The position numbers and the translations under genes were made by a program. A stretch of DNA of 64,000 nucleotides from the NCBI GenBank assembly GCA_009746045.1, contig RPFO01000359.1:1098649-1162648 (forward strand). The letters run 5' to 3'. This DNA is from Mesostigma viride. Lineage: Eukaryota; Streptophyta; Mesostigmatophyceae; Mesostigmatales; Mesostigmataceae. Positions 10,901-21,444 of this stretch are shown here, one piece after another (positions within the stretch are counted from its first letter, which is position 1; the number at the start of each line of letters is the position of its first letter). Under the pieces are notes generated by a model. That model had not been told where the DNA came from and did no database searches. It saw only the letters and a list, made by a program, of their open reading frames with translations.

Positions 10901-13655
10901 ACTTGAGTCTCCCTCATGAGCCCTCTCCCCCCTACACGGAAGCAAGAAAGAACAGCTCCGCTCTCCAAACCGGGCAACCAGCCACCTACACTTCGTAAGA
11001 GAGAAACACGCCAAACACCTGTTAGTGGCAGTAGCAAGACCCTCGTCCCACCCAGCCTAATTTCAAATCTCTCCCGCCCCTTTCCCTCTCCCTTCGTCCT
11101 TTCCCCTTTGAGTCAAGGGGAAATGAGACAGGGATATAGGGAAAGAGAAAACCACAACTATACAGTAGAACAAAAATATGTGACATCGCCTGAATAATAT
11201 GGCTCAATAATACGGCCTGAGTACACGGCAGTAGTTGTTCACGGAGATTGTGCCCATAGATGCGGTTACAAAAGACATGTTTTGGTGCCCTAGATATCAA
11301 AGTACATTATATACCTCTATCGTGGCATGGGAGGTATACATAGGGCATCTATATCATGGTACTCTAGAGAAATAGCAGGGAAGTGGGTCAATGCATAAAC
11401 ATGACCGATACCAGTTAAACAAGGACCACATTGCTCAGGGTCTACTTCTTCAAGCCCTGGCGACCGCGAGGGCCACCGCTTCTCATCAGGGGTCGTGCCC
11501 CGTTCGAGAGCTAGAGAAGGGAGGACCTTGACTCAAGGGGGGGTAAAGTGAAGTCTCACGACGGGAAGACCTGGTTGAAAGTCCTCATGACAATACCTCA
11601 GTCCTCGCCGTCATGTCCACATCATATTATATAGTAGTGTAAAGACATTACAGTACTACATAATACTACTATGAAACCATGCCATGCCAACTGTATTATA
11701 TAGAGCATAAAACGTGTGTTTTGCAGCTCAGGTAACCATAGCTTGGTCCGACATTGTGTACTAGAACACTTGACCAGGTCGAGACAGACATCTTAGTAGT
11801 GTAAATGTGAGGCATGAGTGCCCGGCGCACGTCACCAATCCGCTGACCACCGTCGCGTGAGCATAACCAGGTTGTGACAACTGTCATGTAATGCATAAAG
11901 TGTGCGCGTTTATTTATGGGGCACGTCACCCTATCAGGTCACCCTACCGCGGGCCACCATCGTGCGAACTCATGACGAGGTTGTGACAGTTAATAAGAAA
12001 CATGTGATTGCGTGTTGCTCTGGTTCTTCTAGCGCACGTAACCCTACCCCGGCCCACCATCATTTGAACTTCCTACGCCACATCATGACGTTTATTATAT
12101 GATGGCGTATCAAGTGCAAAGTGCGTGTTTTTCTAGCGCACGTAACCATACCGCGGTCCACCGTCGTGTGCACGTCATCCACCGCCAGCGCCGAGCGCAG
12201 ACCCGCCGCCAGTGAGGCGTCCCGCACCAGGTACTTGACCTCCAGGTAGTCCCTGCGCGGCGTGACCATGGGTGTGGCCAGCGAATCCCGCAGCGACTGG
12301 GCGAGAGGCTGCCGGTATCCAGGGGACAACAAGCCAAATGCAACGGGTCATAAGCCAGCAAGTCCGAGGGCAATGTCCAGCGAGCGTACCATGAGATCAT
12401 CCCCGGTTGTGCGGACGAAGGCCCCCGTTGGTCAGCCGATAGTGCAGACAATGCCCCCTCAGTTGCTACCCCTGATTTGTTACCCCCTCAGTTGTTGACC
12501 CTGACCCCCACTGCAAGCTGCGACCACCAATGCCACCATGCATCAAGGCTAACTACATCGAGCTGTGATCAGATCTGAGGGGGTTCTTACCCACTGAGTA
12601 AAATTCTAGTAGTATACTATTTACTTTGAGAACAACATCGGGCACGGTAAAGAGGTGCCCACTCTTACTACGTACTGAAATTATGAATCTGACCGTTCCC
12701 GGGGGGGTTCACGTGGGTATAGCCTAGTATAGCGGTAACTATAATAGCCCATACGATATCTTCAACATGGCCACAGTACCTATCCTCGCTATAATGTACA
12801 CGTTCATTATTGTAACCGAATCGGGAACCATTCGCACATTGAGCAAGCCACAAGCGTAATGCCTGCACCGCCATGTCAACCGAGATTCAGCAGAAATTGA
12901 TAGTGGACACCTCGAACGCAGACCCCACCGCATACTCGAGTTCTAATGTGCACATCACAGCTTGCGACATACCAACATTACATTAGCATTAAAAAAAAGA
13001 ATAAAAATAAAAGGGGCGTACGACCATGGAAAGGCTCACTATCATGCTAAATTACTTATTGCCTAGTTCAGAGCAGCCTGCAAATTACAGTAGCGGATCA
13101 ACTCCGAGTTTACCACGATGGACGCATCGCTATTGACATCTCGCGAAGTCGTTACTGGCGCATAATCCGTAAACATGACATCAAGAATAACGTGCTACAC
13201 AAACCAGAGGTGGATTATGAAGAGAGGATCAAGCTAGTCGACGGCTCTAACAGCAATTCCCGTCTTACCACCGTTGTCGAACAATATATCGAACGGTATT
13301 TCCTCTCCCCAAACCAATCATGTAAAAGAAAAACAATGAAAAATAAACAACCCAAGTGGTTGGCAACTGGTATTAAAAGAGTTTTAGATACCAAGGAGAC
13401 CCGGATGTTACGTGAACAAGAGGTTCCACTTACCTTGCACGGGACAGACAGTACAGTCAATTCACCGTGATCCACCGACACGGTGATAGAAAGCACGCCA
13501 TCCTCGCCGATTTCGGTAGAGGCCACGTCTAGTCCAACCGCTGAGGACACATGGTGGCCATCTCCGCAATCGTCCGAGGTTATCCTGTAGATGTATATCC
13601 TAAGGGTTTGCACGTTGCACAGAAATTCCGCCAGGAAGCGCAATTGTGACGCCAT
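1945..13655 (-). CDS. HECT_2-domain E3 ubiquitin ligase, UBE3D-like (nine exons, 1008 aa)
   Basis: Exons, minus strand in transcript order: 13655-13434, 12308-12152, 10653-10563, 9795-8933, 8006-6848, 6236-6125, 5049-4926, 3722-3617, 2137-1945. All junctions are GT-AG, phases agree, and the total is 3027 nt. Conserved blocks appear in HECT_2 order: a beta-rich N-terminus; CRACG at about residues 144-148 followed by LPSPHWLELAEHWYC; CPGC with TLLG near 431-438; DGTLTASLFTYRIAA; RHTLESVFATELME near 832; VTVLNTDTFVLS near 869; AIKVSFKDC near 928; and a C-terminal block ending QAFHIGFLR. UBE3D-type proteins are E3 ligases first found as UBE2C-binding proteins. At 1008 residues this one is more than twice human UBE3D (about 390). 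The excess lies in two low-complexity Ser/Gly/Cys-rich insertions within exons 4 and 5, the second encoding an 11-residue tandem repeat. Exons 4 and 5 could hide unrecognised introns. The start is the first in-frame ATG after an upstream stop. The gene is divergent from the ZCCHC9 homologue. Confidence 0.85.
7272..7672 (-). repeat. 33-bp coding minisatellite in exon 5 of the HECT_2 gene
   Basis: About 12 copies of a 33-bp unit encode tandem 11-residue repeats of the form C-Q/P-Q-S-E-A-T/A-T-V-D-R (about residues 556-690). The unit is a multiple of three, so copy number can change without a frameshift. Every copy keeps the gene's frame, which supports translation. Confidence 0.9.
8412..8600. 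repeat. 33-bp minisatellite in intron 4 of the HECT_2 gene
   Basis: Five to six copies of a unit containing GCGACACAATACCAGCGATA lie between exons 4 and 5. The period matches that of the neighbouring exonic minisatellite, but the sequence is unrelated. It leaves long chance ORFs in several frames, which I do not treat as coding. Confidence 0.85.
9859..9878. repeat. (TG)n microsatellite
   Basis: About ten TG dinucleotides lie in intron 3 of the HECT_2 gene. Confidence 0.85.
11812..12190 (-). repeat. Degenerate ~105-bp repeats copying the exon 2 5' splice junction
   Basis: The end of HECT_2 exon 2 plus its donor (12190-12140; splice GT at 12151-12150) recurs in intron 2 at about 12030-12070, 11921-11970 and 11812-11850, spaced about 100-110 bp. 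The copies share the core GCGCACGT(A/C)ACC...CCACC as read on the plus strand. Two copies keep a GT at the equivalent site (12047-12046 and 11947-11946); the most distant has lost it. Confidence 0.65.
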
Positions 13656-14243
13656 TGTCTCCCAAACAACTCCGGGAACTATCACATGGGCATCTTCTCA
13701 AATGTAATTCATCCCACCCCTTCCCCGTGGGACTTAAACCTTTAGATTTCGATTGGGTATAACCATCTCATGGCTAAGTATTTTTCTCGGCAGTCATAAT
13801 TACGACATCCATAGCCGCAGCCGATGATTGCGACGACTCGGGAATCAGTCAGCGGGAATTTGAGGCGAATAATTCTGCCGCCGTGTGCAAAAAAGAGATT
13901 GGATTTTTCTGGCGTCCCTTGTACACCTACCTCCTCGTTGCAGCTGACAGCAAACGGAAATCCGCCTTCACTTGCCCGACCGCAAATAAAACGTTGCTAG
14001 CCTGTTGCTAGTGTTGCTTTCTCTGCCGAGCGAATGGGATGCAAACCGAGGTGCAAACTTTGTAATATTTCTACGCATTGGCTGCAGCAACAGAAACCGT
14101 TGGTTGCCACGATTGCACGTTAAAACAGTGATTATCACCTGCCTTTTTTTGTGTGGGTTAACTTTGTAACTGCTTTCATTTCGCGTCCGCCGCTGCATGC
14201 AAGCATAACCTGCTGCTACAGCCGACCACAATTATTATTAGCC
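13656..14243. promoter_or_regulatory. Bidirectional promoter region between the HECT_2 and ZCCHC9 genes
   Basis: 588 bp separate the two divergent start codons. No other ORF or transposon is recognisable. I could not pick out a convincing TATA box or other motif, so the promoter call rests on gene arrangement alone. Confidence 0.5.
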
Positions 14244-17200
14244 ATGGCTAATGCTAGGCAGAGGGCAGCAAAAAAGAAGCATCGAGAGGCACAGGGGCTA
14301 CCTCCCAATCCCAAGCCGGTGCCCAAAAAATTGAAGAAAGTCGAGAAAAAGGCAAAGCCGGCCGGCAAACCTAAAATACATGCGCAAAGGAAGCCTCTCG
14401 TGAAAGAGTCCGAGGTAGGAAATTTCCCATGCATTGTCAGGTGTAGTGCTGTAATGCGCTGCCCTCGATGTGTCGGTGCATTTGGGTTTGTGTCTCATCT
14501 CAGCGCATTGCTTACTTTGTCCAGAATATGCCTTCTATGTCTCTGGACGGGTACATCTGATGCGGCTGCTGGCTCTGCAGAAGGACCTTATCTGCTTCCA
14601 CTGCCGAGAGTACGGGCACAGCGTCCGCTCCTGCCCACAAAGCACGGGCAAGGAAGACGTGAAACGAATGTGCTACAATTGTGGGAAGCGTGACCACAGC
14701 TTAAAGAATTGCCCCAAGCCCAGGCGCGATGGTACGTTTGCGAAACTGAGAAATGCATACAGGGATATGCTAACATAGTTGGTTCATGTACCTGTAGGGA
14801 AATTTAACATTGCTATGCCATTTTGTTGCGACCGATTTGGGCGATTCTGCAGCATCGAAAATTAGTGCTTTTTGGTTACATTGTATCCGCAACGCTCACA
14901 GTACTCAGGGTGCAGCAACGGCTATATTGATCAAGGCGTAGCTTCACATTATCGTCCTTTTGTCAACGAGGCTTGCCATCAGAGTTAGCAGATGGTTCCC
15001 CGAAGCTGCAGCGTTCATTTATATCAAGTTGATCCCTCACCCCTTCGAATGGCCTATGGTTTTCAATGTGAATGTCCAACAGGCAGCTAAACCTCGCCCG
15101 GTTGCTCAATTTTGCGGCATGGCTGATGCGGTAGATTTGGCAAAGTAGGAAGATGCAGCTTTGCTGTCGACGTACTGCCTAGGCTGACTCTATGTGACTG
15201 ATTCGATAATTTGCTTTCAATACCAAAGAGATGCCGGCAACAATTAGCATTTAATAGATTGGATTAATAGATTGCTAGTTATCTAATTAAGATATGTGAC
15301 ATGCCGATAAATCACGTCACAAAGCGGCATTTTGATGCCATGTCTGCCTTGTCATGATCGCTGCTCCCTGCACAGATGGGACCCTGGAGTTTGCCTCCTG
15401 CTTTGTGTGCAACGGGAAAGGACACATCGCATCGCAGTGCCCATCCAACGAACATGGGATATACCCAAAGGTGCGTCCAGCGTTCACTGCCGTCCCCGTC
15501 CCATTGCCGTTCCCTTTTCTTCTCGCCCTCCTCACCCTGCTCCCCAGTCTCCTTATCCATGTGTATGTTTGCCTCCTCATCCATGCATCACGCATGGATA
15601 AGGAGCATGTCCATACTCGAGATGTTCCGGAAAGCCACTTCCGTTTCCGTTTCCGATTCGGTTTGTCAGGGTATTTCAAACTACTTCTGGCCCGCGAGCT
15701 TTTCGCTCAAGCTTCCGCGTACCCGGAAAGCAAGATTCCGTTTGGGGTCTTGATTCTGTGCTCGCTGAAGCGAAATGGTGATGCGGCATGCAAAAAAGCT
15801 TTGGCAGCGTACGACATCGTAGGACCTTGACGGGAAAACCGGCGCGTGCAAGATATCCCCGCTCACCAAGATCCTCTGGGCTTGAAACTGGCTTGAACAA
15901 GATTTGTTCCCAAAGTCCGTCATGACAGACTTGTGTTGGCGTTTCCCAGTCAGATCTGGACCAGTCCAGGTTCAGAGCGCCGCGCTCGGGGCCAGGAACC
16001 CGAAATGAAGTGGAAATGGAAACCAATCCGGTCCCCCGGAATCTCTCGACTTGCCTCTTCTCAACAGACAGGTGGACTCGAACCAAGCAGGGGATTGGGA
16101 AGACATGCCAAGGCCTGGTGACGGGAAACAAAAGGAAACGAAAGGAAACAAGAGGAAGCAATGCAGAAATGTGCACCTCGGACCAATCTAGTGCACGGGG
16201 CAGGTACAGGCAATAGTGAGGTCAGGGTACCGGCAAGATGAAGGCAGCGTCAAGGCACGATGAAAGCTCCCAGGAGGAGAAATGCACACTGAAGGCTACG
16301 GCGTATGGGGGCTGGCTTGGGATAATGCTGGGACAAGTAACGGACAGGACAGGAAACCCAAGCGAGGGGCGGGATGGCGGGATGGATGGATGGGATGGAA
16401 GATAACGGGGAGGTAATCCAGCCCAACAGTCATCCTAGTATTCTTCCCCCCCCAAAGGGAGGTACTTTTGCTTCGCAAGGCAACCTCCTCCTGGGGTTGG
16501 TCTCCATTCCTGTTGTACTGTTCAGTTGGGTCCATCCTATTCCACTGGCAAAGTTGTGTGTGGACAGAAATGGAAGGGTGGGTGCGTGGGTGATGACTGG
16601 TTGCCGCAGTTGGGTGGGGCTTCTGTAGCAAAGTCACCTCTCATTGGGAGCTGCTTGGCAAATGTGGAGGCGTGGGGCCATACTGAGATGGGCAGGCCAG
16701 TGTAGCCTTGAACCCATCAAAGAGTGAAACTTGTCAAATCAGCAGACCTTTTTTTGGTGAAAAGAGATAACGCGGACAAGAAATCAGGTTCTCGACTCGG
16801 CTGTGCAGCGGATGTTTGCTGAGATTTTGCTTGAAGCATATCTGTGTTTTCATTCCATGCAGCATCGGTGCCGTTTGTACCTGAGGGACCTGTGGAACTT
16901 CTGCCTGTGATCATCATCTGTTGGAACAGCCTGAGATTTTCATCTCTGTTGATCCACGGGGCTGCTCTCTGCTCTTACTTGCACATTTTTCAGGGCTTAA
17001 ATTACCCTGTTGTGGACGATTCAATAGCAGGAGTAAGCATTTGAGGTGCCTACATAAACGATTCTCCCCCCCGCCCCCTTCCATTACTTACTTAGTTACT
17101 AATTCCACGTAGACTGCGTCACGTGAGCATAAGTCCTCAGGGGGATGGATATGGGATGGGGTGGATGGATGTAGCTATCTTACTTCTAGTTACAGGTTTG

Positions 17201-18087
17201 CGAGCACCATAGCCTGAAACACTATGGTTGCCAAACTGGGTCACATGCGGAGCCCCCACCGACTTTGGGGCGGTGTCCTTCATAACCGTCTGCCACCTAT
17301 CTGTACAAGTCATCTGCCTCCATATCACAACTGCCCCGGTCCATGGGCCCCGGCATTGACCAGGGCCTCTGCTTGAACTTGAAACGCTGTTTTCTGCCTC
17401 CAGGGTTCGCCTTGCTGTCTTGTTCTCTTTTACATTTACATAGCCTGTAATGTAATAGAGCCTGTATAACCTGTGTTACCCTTTCAACCTGAGGAACCTG
17501 TGTGACCTGTGTGACCTGTGAGACCTGGGAGACCTGGGAGACCTGTGAGACCTGTGAGACCTGTGAGACCTGTGAGACCTGTGAGATCTGTGAGACCTGT
17601 GAGACCTGTGAGACCTGTGAGACCTGGGAGACCTGGGAGACCTGGGAGACCTGGGAGACCTGGGAGACCTGGGAGACCTGGGAGACCTGGGAGACTCACT
17701 TTTGCCCCCCGTGATGTCCATGTTTTGTTTTTGGTTAACTTGGCCCTGCAGGGCGGCTGCTGTAAAGTCTGCGGCCTCAAAACGCATCTTGCATCGGACT
17801 GCCCTCAAGACCCCCGCAAGAACAACGGCAATGCCAACCCCGCGCCCATCACCCCTGGGGAGCTGCGCGTCAATCCCAAGGGACGGGGAGTGCCCGCCCC
17901 CGCAAATAAGCGCAAGGTCTTTGCGAGCGGGGATGACCTGGAGGATGACTTCGTGGCCGGCGATGAAGATGATGACAAGGGGAAAGGAGAAGGTGCGCGG
18001 GCAGGGGCGTCTGCTAGCAAGAGCCCTGGGGTTGCTGCTGGGGTTGGTGATAAGAAACCGAAAAAGGCCAAGGTGGTTGCGTTTTGA
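14244..18087 (+). CDS. ZCCHC9-like CCHC zinc-knuckle protein (four exons, 250 aa)
   Basis: Exons: 14244-14414, 14581-14731, 15376-15470, 17752-18087 (phases 0, 1, 0), totalling 753 nt. A Lys/Pro-rich basic N-terminus precedes four C-x2-C-x4-H-x4-C knuckles: Cys62/65/His70/Cys75, Cys88/91/His96/Cys101, Cys116/119/His124/Cys129 and Cys143/146/His151/Cys156. The fourth begins right after IYPK at an exon junction, as expected for ZCCHC9. The tail is acidic then Lys-rich ([11 protein letters not shown]). Human ZCCHC9 is 271 aa and is a nucleolar RNA-binding protein linked to rRNA processing; nuclear or nucleolar action here is inferred from the family. Intron 3 is 2.28 kb and holds a B-element copy and a 10-bp minisatellite. 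ATG 14244 opens the first basic exon. Confidence 0.88.
17104..17345 (-). mobile_element. B-element copy in intron 3 of the ZCCHC9-like gene
   Basis: Read on the minus strand it matches the 3' two-thirds of the B copy at 62476-62893: a TGCGGAGCCCC-type core, the CATCCATCCCAT stretch, CTGAGGACTTATGCTCAC and a terminal ACGTG tail. It is 5' truncated relative to the long copies. Confidence 0.75.
17488..17697. repeat. 10-bp minisatellite in intron 3 of the ZCCHC9-like gene
   Basis: About 21 units of (T/G)GAGACCTG(T/G) form alternating blocks of TGAGACCTGT-type and GGAGACCTGG-type variants. The array ends about 55 bp before the exon 4 acceptor at 17751. Open frames in it come from lack of stops, not from coding. 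Confidence 0.9.
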
Positions 18088-18819
18088 GGGCGCCATTGGG
18101 AGCAGGGTGCGAGATGCGTGTACACAGCGCAATTGTCTTCTCTGGGGCAAACTCAAAGGGCGCGTACATCTCTGGTTGTCCGCCTTGCTCTCATTGTGTG
18201 CATCACAGTAATACTCTTGTCTCAAGGACCAGAACGCGTGCGCAACCTTCGGTTTTTTGTGCCCCGGTTCAAGCCTGAAATATTGCCATCGCGCCCAGTA
18301 ATGCAAGACAGACCTTACAGTTTGCTATGCCCATGTACAGTTTGATGTTAGCTAATGGACGCACTATGCTGGCCTGTGCATGGTGTGCTTTACCACGTCC
18401 ATATGCCATCTATGGTCCCCAACGCAGGGAAAATGACTAGCAGCCTGAGTTATACAATACATTTATGTTACAAATCAATGTATTTGATCCAGCCAAACTG
18501 CATGTACATCGCACCAGCTGAGGTTGCTGCAGCGCAGGGGAGAGCTCCAACTACCGAGCAGCTCAAGTTAAGCGGCCCGGGAAGTGCACAATATGGTGTT
18601 GCATTCCAAGAGGCGGAGCTCGGGGTGGGCCACAGTTACACAGCTAGGTCGACGGCCCTTGCTTTTGCCCTTCAAGGTATGTGCCCTCTAGGAATGGCGG
18701 AAGCATGGCCCCTACAGTAACTTAGCTGATCATGTAATGTACTGAGACAAGTATACTCCTGCACGCGCATGTGGAGGTCCAACGTCATGTGAGGACTAGA
18801 GCAGTTGTCTGAGAGGAAA
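18088..18819. other. 3' flank of the ZCCHC9-like gene
   Basis: I see no gene or repeat here that I can name. A 121-codon plus-strand ORF (18355-18720) has no recognised relatives. Confidence 0.4.
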
Positions 18820-19650
18820 GGCGCTCATGCACGAAGACTGCGTGACTAGGATGCTTGGAGCATAGATTCTCCAGCTGACCGCGCGGCTGAACGGGAGGGT
18901 AACCGGGATGCTTCGGCGCAGGTCGTGAATGTAGGGTTCCACGCACAGTTCACTCGAGTGTTTGTTTAAGGGTATGCCTCGCATTTCCGACGAGATTAGG
19001 CTGGGAGCCTAGATTATAGCATTTGCAGGACATCTTGCCCGCACCAGAGTCAGGTGGACACCGCCCTTGGCCGGCCCACAGCGGCTTGGCCAGCCAGGGC
19101 GGCATATGCTGCCGTGGCCTGGCCCTACGGACAAACCCAGGGGGGTTGGTAGACCAGCAATTAACTACACAGATCATGCAGTTGCTAGCTGGCCGACCTT
19201 ATTTTTATTAAGTGACCTTATGGTGGACCCAGCTCAGTTTGAACACCGTGTTTCCTCCATCTCTCTAGCTTGGACTGCCATGCAGGACACGAAGAGGTGG
19301 CAGATCGACCATTGTCCAGGCCCACACGTCAACCCCTTTGGGCAAGCCCCCCCCCCCCGGCCCCTTAGGCGGATCGAAGGGGCTCGTTTACTGAGTAGAG
19401 AAGCTAGGATTTTTGCATGCAGCTTAGATTAGATCGTTAGCTTAGCTTGTTGTTTCGCGGCTCAGTTCCTCCCCACCCCCATCAGCCATGGAATTAATTA
19501 ATTAATGAATTAGACTCGTGCTCCCGTTGGGGAGTCACGGAGCATTAACCCCGATGGATGGATGGATGGGTTGCCATGGAATACGTGCTACATGCTCTCC
19601 CAACGGAGTCATGTTATAATGTAACATAACATGTAATATTAAGATTCTCC
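18820..19650 (+). pseudogene. Decayed 3' part of an A-type LINE reverse transcriptase
   Basis: Nucleotide and broken-frame similarity to the C-terminal third of the A ORF is clear: the GMPRISDEIR block, then FAGHLARTR, GGHMLPWPGP, QFEHRVSSISLAWTAMQD and a Pro-rich end. It then has an A-like 3' end (ACGTGCTACATGCTCTCCCA, then ATGTTATAAT) near 19580-19620. Several stops and frameshifts make it non-functional. A D-element fragment interrupts it at 19495-19572. Confidence 0.8.
19495..19572 (-). mobile_element. 5'-truncated D-element insertion with a 10-bp TSD
   Basis: The 78-bp insertion is flanked by GCCATGGAAT at 19485-19494 and 19573-19582. It starts with a TTAATTAAT tail followed by the D-family end AGACTCGTGCTCCCGTTGGG and a GATGGATGG stretch, matching 53455-53510. 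GTGCTCCC-GTTG-GGGAGTCAC can fold into a hairpin. Confidence 0.8.
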
Positions 19651-19737
19651 AAAGTTAACAATAATATTTTTTTGTCCGTTGATGAATGAATATGTCCGAA
19701 TGAATATGTCCGCATATGTCCGCATGAATATGTCCGC

Positions 19738-21117
19738 ATGATGCTGCACAGGCTCCGCGCCGCGCTGGACCCACACCTGGGTGAGTCTCAGATGGGTTTC
19801 CGTAGTGGTCGTAACACTGTCATGGCTGTGTTTGTCGCGCGCCGGTTGATGGAGGAGGTGCGTCGACTTCCCCCTGACAGTTTGCCGCTGGTCTTCATTT
19901 TTGTTGACTATATCAAGGCCTTTGACACGGTTCTCTGGGAGGCTCTTTGGGCCATCCTAGCTCTGGATCGGGTACCACCTGCGTTTATTGCTGCCATTCG
20001 CCGACTGTATGAGGGCTCACAGGCAGTAGTGCGGACTGCGGAGGGCACCACTCCACCATTCCCCCTTCACCACGGGGTGTGGCAAGGTTGTGTCCTGTCC
20101 CCATACCTGTTCATTATTGTCGTGGATCACGTCATGCGCCGGGCACGTGCGCGCTTTACTGCTCTTAAGGGGTTCGAGCCAGGCTTGGACATCCTTAACG
20201 TGAAAGAGCACGGCGGGGTTAGACCGGGGTACCGCCTTGCCGACCTGATTTATGCGGATGATACCACCCTCATCGAGCGCCCCGAGCACATTCAGACCTG
20301 GCTGGACTGCCTGGGCCTGGAGGCGCGGGCGGTGGGGTTGGAGATTAGTGTCAAGACTGAGGCGATGGTGATAGGGGCCTCCAGTAAACCACCGCTGCCG
20401 CGCCTGCTCGACGGGACGGAGGTCCCGTTCCGCGACGGTCGCTTCAAGCTGTTGGGGAGCTGGCTTCCTGACACCGACGACGATGTGGACACCCGCATCG
20501 CCCTCGCCTGGGCCAAGCTCCGTTCGCTCACACCTTACTGGCGCTCGAAGGGCCTGGACGGGCACCGCAAACGCATGCTCTTCAAGGTCCTCGTCCTCAC
20601 GGTGCTCACGTATGGCGCCGAGGCGTGGACCCTCCCACCCAAACTGGCAGCTCGGCTCGACGGCACAGTTTACAGGATGCTCCGGCAGGTCCTTAACGTA
20701 GGTTTTTCCGAGCGTCCGTCATCAGAGTCTTTGTATCATGGCATGCCTCGTGTTTCGGACGAGATTAGGCAGCGTAGGATAGCATTTGTAGGACACCTTG
20801 CCCGCACTAGCCAGGTCGACACCACCCTTGGTCTGGCCGGCCCCCAGCGGCTTGGCCAGCCAGGGCGGCATATTCTGACCTGGCCTGGCCCCGCGGACAT
20901 TCCCAAAAGGGTAGGGAAACCTGTCACCAACTACGTTCAGATGTTGCTGGACGACCTAGTGGTCCCAGCCCAGTTTGAGCACCGCATACACTCTCTCTCC
21001 CGTCTTTGGACTGTCATGCAGGACAAGACGCGGTGGAAGAAGATTGTCAAGGCGCACACGCCCGACCCTGTGGGCAAGCCACCTCCCCCCAAGCGGAGGA
21101 GGCGTTTTGATGAGTAG
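19738..21117 (+). CDS. Non-LTR retrotransposon reverse transcriptase (5'-truncated ORF, A family)
   Basis: This open 459-codon frame carries the RT fingers-palm blocks: GFRSGRNTV at 20-28, FVDYIKAFD at 55-63 (first catalytic Asp 57), GVWQGCVLSP at 113-122 and YADD at 172-175 (catalytic pair), then KLLGSWL and a thumb with YGAEAWTL. The C-terminal region has RRIAFVGHLAR and ends KPPPPKRRRRFDE. It would copy element RNA into DNA by target-primed reverse transcription. No endonuclease or ORF1 precedes it: homology starts abruptly at about 19738, so this is a 5'-truncated copy and the ATG is probably fortuitous. The palm motifs are intact and the frame lacks stops, so the insertion is young. Diverged copies of the same ORF lie at 18.8, 54.5 and 56.7 kb. 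Confidence 0.88.
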   Translation: MMLHRLRAALDPHLGESQMGFRSGRNTVMAVFVARRLMEEVRRLPPDSLPLVFIFVDYIKAFDTVLWEALWAILALDRVPPAFIAAIRRLYEGSQAVVRTAEGTTPPFPLHHGVWQGCVLSPYLFIIVVDHVMRRARARFTALKGFEPGLDILNVKEHGGVRPGYRLADLIYADDTTLIERPEHIQTWLDCLGLEARAVGLEISVKTEAMVIGASSKPPLPRLLDGTEVPFRDGRFKLLGSWLPDTDDDVDTRIALAWAKLRSLTPYWRSKGLDGHRKRMLFKVLVLTVLTYGAEAWTLPPKLAARLDGTVYRMLRQVLNVGFSERPSSESLYHGMPRVSDEIRQRRIAFVGHLARTSQVDTTLGLAGPQRLGQPGRHILTWPGPADIPKRVGKPVTNYVQMLLDDLVVPAQFEHRIHSLSRLWTVMQDKTRWKKIVKAHTPDPVGKPPPPKRRRRFDE

Positions 21118-21256
21118 TGTAGTTAGGATTTTCTAGATAGCCTAGCGTTAGTATAGTTCGATCACGCGGCTTCCTCCACCCCATCCATCATGGAATATGT
21201 GCTACATGACCTCCCCACGGAGGCATGTTATAATTTAATTTAATTTAATTTAATGA
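19738..21256 (+). mobile_element. A-family LINE copy with 3' UTR and (TTTAA)n tail
   Basis: The ORF is followed by about 110 bp of 3' UTR, then ATGTGCTACATGACCTCCCC, ACGGAGGCATGTTAT and an (ATTTA)n-type tail ending at about 21256. Copies ending 55345 and 57750 carry the same UTR and tail. The pairable CTCC...GGAG segment is shared with H and D elements. Confidence 0.85.
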
Positions 21257-21403
21257 ATGAATAAGCTAGCCAAAGTGCCTAGCATTCTATCTACCCAGAG
21301 TAGCACATGGAGTCATGGACCTGCCCCCGCACATATCCTTTTTACTATGCACCTGACCAGATTTGTGATCGGTTGTGACCCACCATGCCCCCATTTGACT
21401 ATG
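21257..21403. other. Short spacer between A and H insertions
   Basis: Apparently host sequence. Its right end supplies the left TSD (CATTTGACTATG, 21392-21403) of the H insertion that follows. Confidence 0.5.
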
Positions 21404-21444
21404 AATTAATTAATTAATTAGGAACATAACTCCGTTGGGAGTAT

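Noticed and set aside
17476-18306. Minus-strand ORF with Ser-Pro-Arg repeats
   Set aside because: It reads the 10-bp minisatellite and the antisense of the ZCCHC9 exon 4.
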